This document shows, in pieces, positions 61,047 to 64,000 of a DNA stretch of 64,000 nt. Origin of the DNA: Emticicia sp051209875 (lineage in GTDB: Bacteria > Bacteroidota > Bacteroidia > Cytophagales > Spirosomataceae); NCBI RefSeq assembly GCF_051209875.1, contig NZ_JBNTQY010000001.1:930001-994000 (forward strand), written 5' to 3'. The notes beneath the pieces were generated by a model that searched no databases, was not told the DNA's origin, and saw only the letters and a program-made list of their open reading frames with translations. The translations under genes were made by a program, and so were the position numbers. Each line of letters opens with the position of its first letter. The stretch's first letter is position 1.

Positions 61047-63452
61047 ATGAAGAGATTTAAAACATTATTATATATATCATTAACCCTATCTCAGTTTGCT
61101 TGCCAGATTTCGAAGAAACCTACTCCACAAAGACAGGTCGTTCAGCAATCTGCTCCTAAGCAAGCTACCGATGTTTTTGCATTACCTCAAGCACCTGCTC
61201 CTGCAGTTGTAGCACAGCCATTTGAAGAACCTAAACCTATTGCTTTGACTGTTGGTGTGAACGAGGTAAAAACTTCAGATTTAATATTGGAAGTTGAAAA
61301 ACGAATGCTTGATGATTCAATTTCACCTAAAAGTGCTTTAGATGAAGTGATCTATGATCAGCGTGTCATTGCCGATGCTAAGAAAAGAGGCTATGATAAA
61401 AGTGAAGACTTCAAGGGCGAAATGGAAACCTATCGTGGGATTTTAGCTGAAGCATACTTGACAGATAGCACCACTATCAAGTATTTGATGAAAGAAACAT
61501 ACAACTGGATGAAGGAAGAAATTAGGGCGGCTCATATTATGTACCAAATTTCTGAATTTGCTGAACCATCTGACACGGTAGCTATTTATCAAAAACTATT
61601 AGATATTCGCACTAAAGCTATTGCAGGCGAAGACTTTGGAGCTTTAGCTCAACAATTTTCGCAAGATAAAAAAACGAGTATTACTGGTGGAGATTTAGGC
61701 TGGTTCAAGGCTCTACAATTTGTTTATCCTATTGAAAAGGCGGCATATAATACACCAGTAGGCCAGGTGTCGATGCCATTTCGTAGTAAAGGGGGCTATC
61801 ATATTGTAAAGGTTTTAGAACGCCGTCCGTTTAGTGGTAATGTGAGAGTACAGCATATTTTAAAAATGGTTGCTCCTAATGCACCTGATTCGGTCAATGT
61901 TAAAATAAAAGCAAAAATTGATTCCTTATATACCCAATTGAATAAAGGTGTTTCATTTGAAGAAATTTGCAAAAACTATTCGGATGATTATAAAACTAAA
62001 AACTACGGTGGATTTCTGCCTGCATTTGGAATAGGAACAAGAGAAGAAACCGCTTTTGAACAAGCAGCGTTTGCACTTCAAGAAGGAGCTATTTCCCAAC
62101 CTGTTCGTACATCTGCTGGCTGGCATATTATCAAACTTGCTCAGAAACTACCTTTAGAATCTTTTGAAGCAATTTATCCAAAAATAAAGGAAAAAATCGT
62201 TACTGATTCAAGAGGAGATGTGGTAAAAGAAAATGCGTTGAAGCGATTGAAAAAGGAAATGCAGTTTGTTGAGAACGAGGACGTTATCAAAAAAGCAATT
62301 GCCGCCGCCGATACTAATTTATTGCGAAAAAAATGGAATTATGCTTTAAATGATGAAAATACTAATCAAACGATTTTTAGCATTAAAAATACCAATTATC
62401 CAACCAAGTTATTTTATGATTTTGCTGTAGATAGACAAACTTTTGAACGTATTCCTGCTGGTTTTACACCTTCAATGGCTATGAGAAGCTTTTATAAAAA
62501 GTTTGTTGAAAATACTGTTAAAACTTATGCTGAAGAACATTTAGAAGATATAAATGCTGAATTTAAGCTTTTATTGAACGAATATTCAACCAGTTTGTTG
62601 AAAATGCAGTTGCTCAATGATTTAGTGTATGAAAAATCCACTGAGGATACAACGGGTCAACGGATTTTCTATGAAAAAAATATAGAAAAATATCGTATGC
62701 CTGAGCGAGCTTTGGCAACGGTAATTGCTTCGAAAGACGCAAAAACTGTTTATTTAGCAAAAGAAATTTTCACTAAAGGAACACCCTATAACCTAAAACG
62801 AGCTTATAGTTCACCTTTATTATTCGCTAAAAATTTGAGTGATATAACACCTGAACATAAACATATTTTGGTTTCAGTACTTGAAATTATGCGTCGAAAT
62901 AAGGGTTATGTACTCGAAATAGGTGGACATATCGACCAAAATGAAGGAGACAATGTTTCGGCTGAGCGTATAGAAAAAGTGAAGGCCTTTTTATTAGCAA
63001 ATGGCTTGACAATCGAGCGAATCATAGAAAATGATTATGCCAAAACCAGTCCTAATCTTACTAATAAGTTTGATTGGACAAAAAACCAAAGAGTGACATT
63101 TCGGTTTTATAGTAATTCGAAGAAAGATGTTGAGAAAATTTTCAATGCTAAAGAACCCAATATTGTCATTATTGAGGAAGGTTATTTCAAAAAAGGTGAA
63201 AATAAATATGTTGATGCTGCAAAATGGGAAGTCGGTACACAATCAATTGTAAAAGATGCTAAATTTGCAGATGTAATTATCGAAAAAGTTGAGCCAACAC
63301 GCTATAAAAGCCTTCGTGAAGCACGTGGTCAAGTATTATCAGATTATCAAAAGTTCTTGGAAAAGCAATTCAATGATGATTTGATTAATAAGTATCCTGT
63401 AAAATTGAATAACGAAGAGGTTCAAAAGGCTATAAATACAAAAAAACAATAA
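61047..63452 (+). CDS. Double-parvulin peptidyl-prolyl isomerase lipoprotein with OmpA-like segment
   Basis: 801 residues from ATG 61047 (the frame is open to a GTG at 61038). The signal ends LSQFAC with Cys19, so it is a lipoprotein. A SurA-like N-terminal region (about 60-155) precedes two rotamase domains: one from about 158 (AAHIMYQISE, GGDLGWFKALQFVYPIE, GYHIVKVLERR), one from about 265 (VQHILKMVAPN, YGGFLPAFGIGTREE, GWHIIKLAQK). After a helical segment, residues about 605-690 contain an OmpA-like pattern (YVLEIGGHIDQNEGDNVSAE then RIEKVKAFLLANGLTIERI). It likely assists folding of outer-membrane proteins from the periplasmic side, possibly tethered to peptidoglycan. SurA follows 142 bp downstream. 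Confidence 0.85.
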   Translation: MKRFKTLLYISLTLSQFACQISKKPTPQRQVVQQSAPKQATDVFALPQAPAPAVVAQPFEEPKPIALTVGVNEVKTSDLILEVEKRMLDDSISPKSALDEVIYDQRVIADAKKRGYDKSEDFKGEMETYRGILAEAYLTDSTTIKYLMKETYNWMKEEIRAAHIMYQISEFAEPSDTVAIYQKLLDIRTKAIAGEDFGALAQQFSQDKKTSITGGDLGWFKALQFVYPIEKAAYNTPVGQVSMPFRSKGGYHIVKVLERRPFSGNVRVQHILKMVAPNAPDSVNVKIKAKIDSLYTQLNKGVSFEEICKNYSDDYKTKNYGGFLPAFGIGTREETAFEQAAFALQEGAISQPVRTSAGWHIIKLAQKLPLESFEAIYPKIKEKIVTDSRGDVVKENALKRLKKEMQFVENEDVIKKAIAAADTNLLRKKWNYALNDENTNQTIFSIKNTNYPTKLFYDFAVDRQTFERIPAGFTPSMAMRSFYKKFVENTVKTYAEEHLEDINAEFKLLLNEYSTSLLKMQLLNDLVYEKSTEDTTGQRIFYEKNIEKYRMPERALATVIASKDAKTVYLAKEIFTKGTPYNLKRAYSSPLLFAKNLSDITPEHKHILVSVLEIMRRNKGYVLEIGGHIDQNEGDNVSAERIEKVKAFLLANGLTIERIIENDYAKTSPNLTNKFDWTKNQRVTFRFYSNSKKDVEKIFNAKEPNIVIIEEGYFKKGENKYVDAAKWEVGTQSIVKDAKFADVIIEKVEPTRYKSLREARGQVLSDYQKFLEKQFNDDLINKYPVKLNNEEVQKAINTKKQ

Positions 63453-63458
63453 ATTAAG

Positions 63459-63585
63459 TGATTAGCTATTGGCGGTTAGCTATTAGCGAAAAGTGTTTTA
63501 AAAAATTACATTACAGTTTCGATCTTTTTTGGCTAATAGTCGGACCGCCGAAGCGGCTAACCGCTAATAGCTAAAAGCTAAAATT
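63459..63585. repeat. Second inverted repeat of the AGCTATTAGC word family
   Basis: GATTAGCTATTGGCGGTTAG and CTATTAGCGAAAAGT (63460-63493) are answered in inverted orientation by GGCTAATAGT, GCGGCTAACCGCTAATAG and CTAAAAGCT (63530-63580). A short extra palindrome (GGACCGCCGAAGCGGC) sits inside the right arm. It separates the parvulin gene from surA. Confidence 0.75.
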
Positions 63586-63593
63586 AAATACAA

Positions 63594-64000
63594 ATGTTAA
63601 AGAAATTATTGCTGTTGATTTGCCTACCGATATTGGCATTTTCGCAAAATGCTCCTATCAATATTGACCGCATAGTCGCAAAAGTTGACAATTACATTAT
63701 CCTTCGGTCTGAAGTAGAACAGCTTTACCTTCGGTCTGTTCAACAACAACAACCTGTTAGTAAATGCCAAGCATTAGAAAGCATGGTTGTGAATAAGTTA
63801 TTAGTGGCTAAAGCTGAAATTGACTCCGTTATTGTTGAAGATAAACAAGTGGATGATCAATTAACCGCTCGTATGCAACAAATGATACAATTGTATGGCA
63901 ATGAAAAAAATATTGTTGAGCAATTTGGTAAATCTTTGGAAACATTGAAAAGTGAAGTGCGTTCGCAAGTGAGAGAGCAATTAACTGCTCAAAAGATGCA
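63594..64000 (+). CDS. surA: SurA-like periplasmic chaperone, 3' end beyond window
   Basis: 135 residues seen; the frame runs off the right edge. Signal peptide MLKKLLLLICLPILAFSQ. The mature part starts with the SurA_N pattern NIDRIVAKVDNYIILRSEVE, then ALESMVVNKLLVAKAEIDSV and VDDQLTARMQQMIQLYGN, as in SurA and Bacteroidota parvulin chaperones. Rotamase domains are expected downstream but lie outside the window. It probably guides outer-membrane proteins to the BAM complex. It follows the parvulin lipoprotein gene across a repeat. Confidence 0.88.
   Translation, partial: MLKKLLLLICLPILAFSQNAPINIDRIVAKVDNYIILRSEVEQLYLRSVQQQQPVSKCQALESMVVNKLLVAKAEIDSVIVEDKQVDDQLTARMQQMIQLYGNEKNIVEQFGKSLETLKSEVRSQVREQLTAQKM

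Overview
The window looks like an ordinary chromosomal stretch from an AT-rich member of the Bacteroidota, most likely the order Cytophagales (an Emticicia/Arcicella/Flectobacillus-like relative; the genus is inference). The signs are Bacteroidota-type -7 boxes (TAnnTTTG), a type IX secretion C-terminal sorting domain, LruC, DUF4097 and 3-coathanger-like domains, RskA-type anti-sigma factors, class II aldolase, and many hairpin terminators. I see no rRNA, tRNA, CRISPR array, prophage or complete insertion sequence.

Layout. 1-5752: an M16 protease (cut by the left edge) and a large SF1 helicase carrying an in-frame palindromic repeat. 5755-10340: an EEP-family membrane hydrolase, a coiled-coil membrane protein and an OmpR-type two-component pair. 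10429-15885: a small pectin (rhamnogalacturonan) module made of a GH106-like rhamnosidase, a GH105 unsaturated rhamnogalacturonyl hydrolase and a LacI-type regulator. 16280-25558: an LruC lipoprotein, a DJ-1/PfpI-like protein without its catalytic cysteine, a Bcr/CflA-like exporter with a DinB protein, a decayed Rpn-type nuclease gene, a T9SS-exported SASA esterase and an MFS-like membrane protein. 25637-28294: a BlaI/BlaR1-type regulator pair with three copies of a 16-bp palindromic operator. 28410-34360: a DUF1080 lipoprotein, three tandem copies of a small secreted protein gene with a strictly conserved hairpin leader (period 539 bp), a GDSL hydrolase, a polysaccharide deacetylase and fructose-bisphosphate aldolase. 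34434-39215: a sensor kinase, an overlapping degenerate partner kinase and a divergent NarL-type regulator, then an orphan InsA-like zinc-ribbon protein. 39243-48761: DUF2520 protein, a long repeat protein ending in a peptidoglycan-binding domain, thioredoxin, HemE, a CDP-paratose 2-epimerase-like protein, Kup and an enoyl-CoA hydratase. 48839-54041: a multidomain sugar dehydrogenase-like exoprotein, a lipoprotein, a flavin reductase and a DoxX protein. 54280-59085: two successive ECF sigma/anti-sigma modules followed by two DUF4097 genes, all on the minus strand. 59368-64000: agmatine deiminase, a small conserved protein, a double-parvulin lipoprotein with an OmpA-like segment, and SurA (cut by the right edge).

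The strongest leads are the triplicated small secreted proteins with a UUYG-tetraloop leader next to the start codon; hairpin-pair repeats that have become protein sequence (a linker in the helicase, most of a signal peptide in the rhamnosidase); a kinase pair in which one partner has lost its ATP-binding motifs; and the triple-operator BlaI/BlaR1 unit whose sensor half is replaced by a Met-rich heptad coiled coil.

All function calls rest on reading motifs by eye. No database search was possible. Where ATG is missing, start choices are stated.
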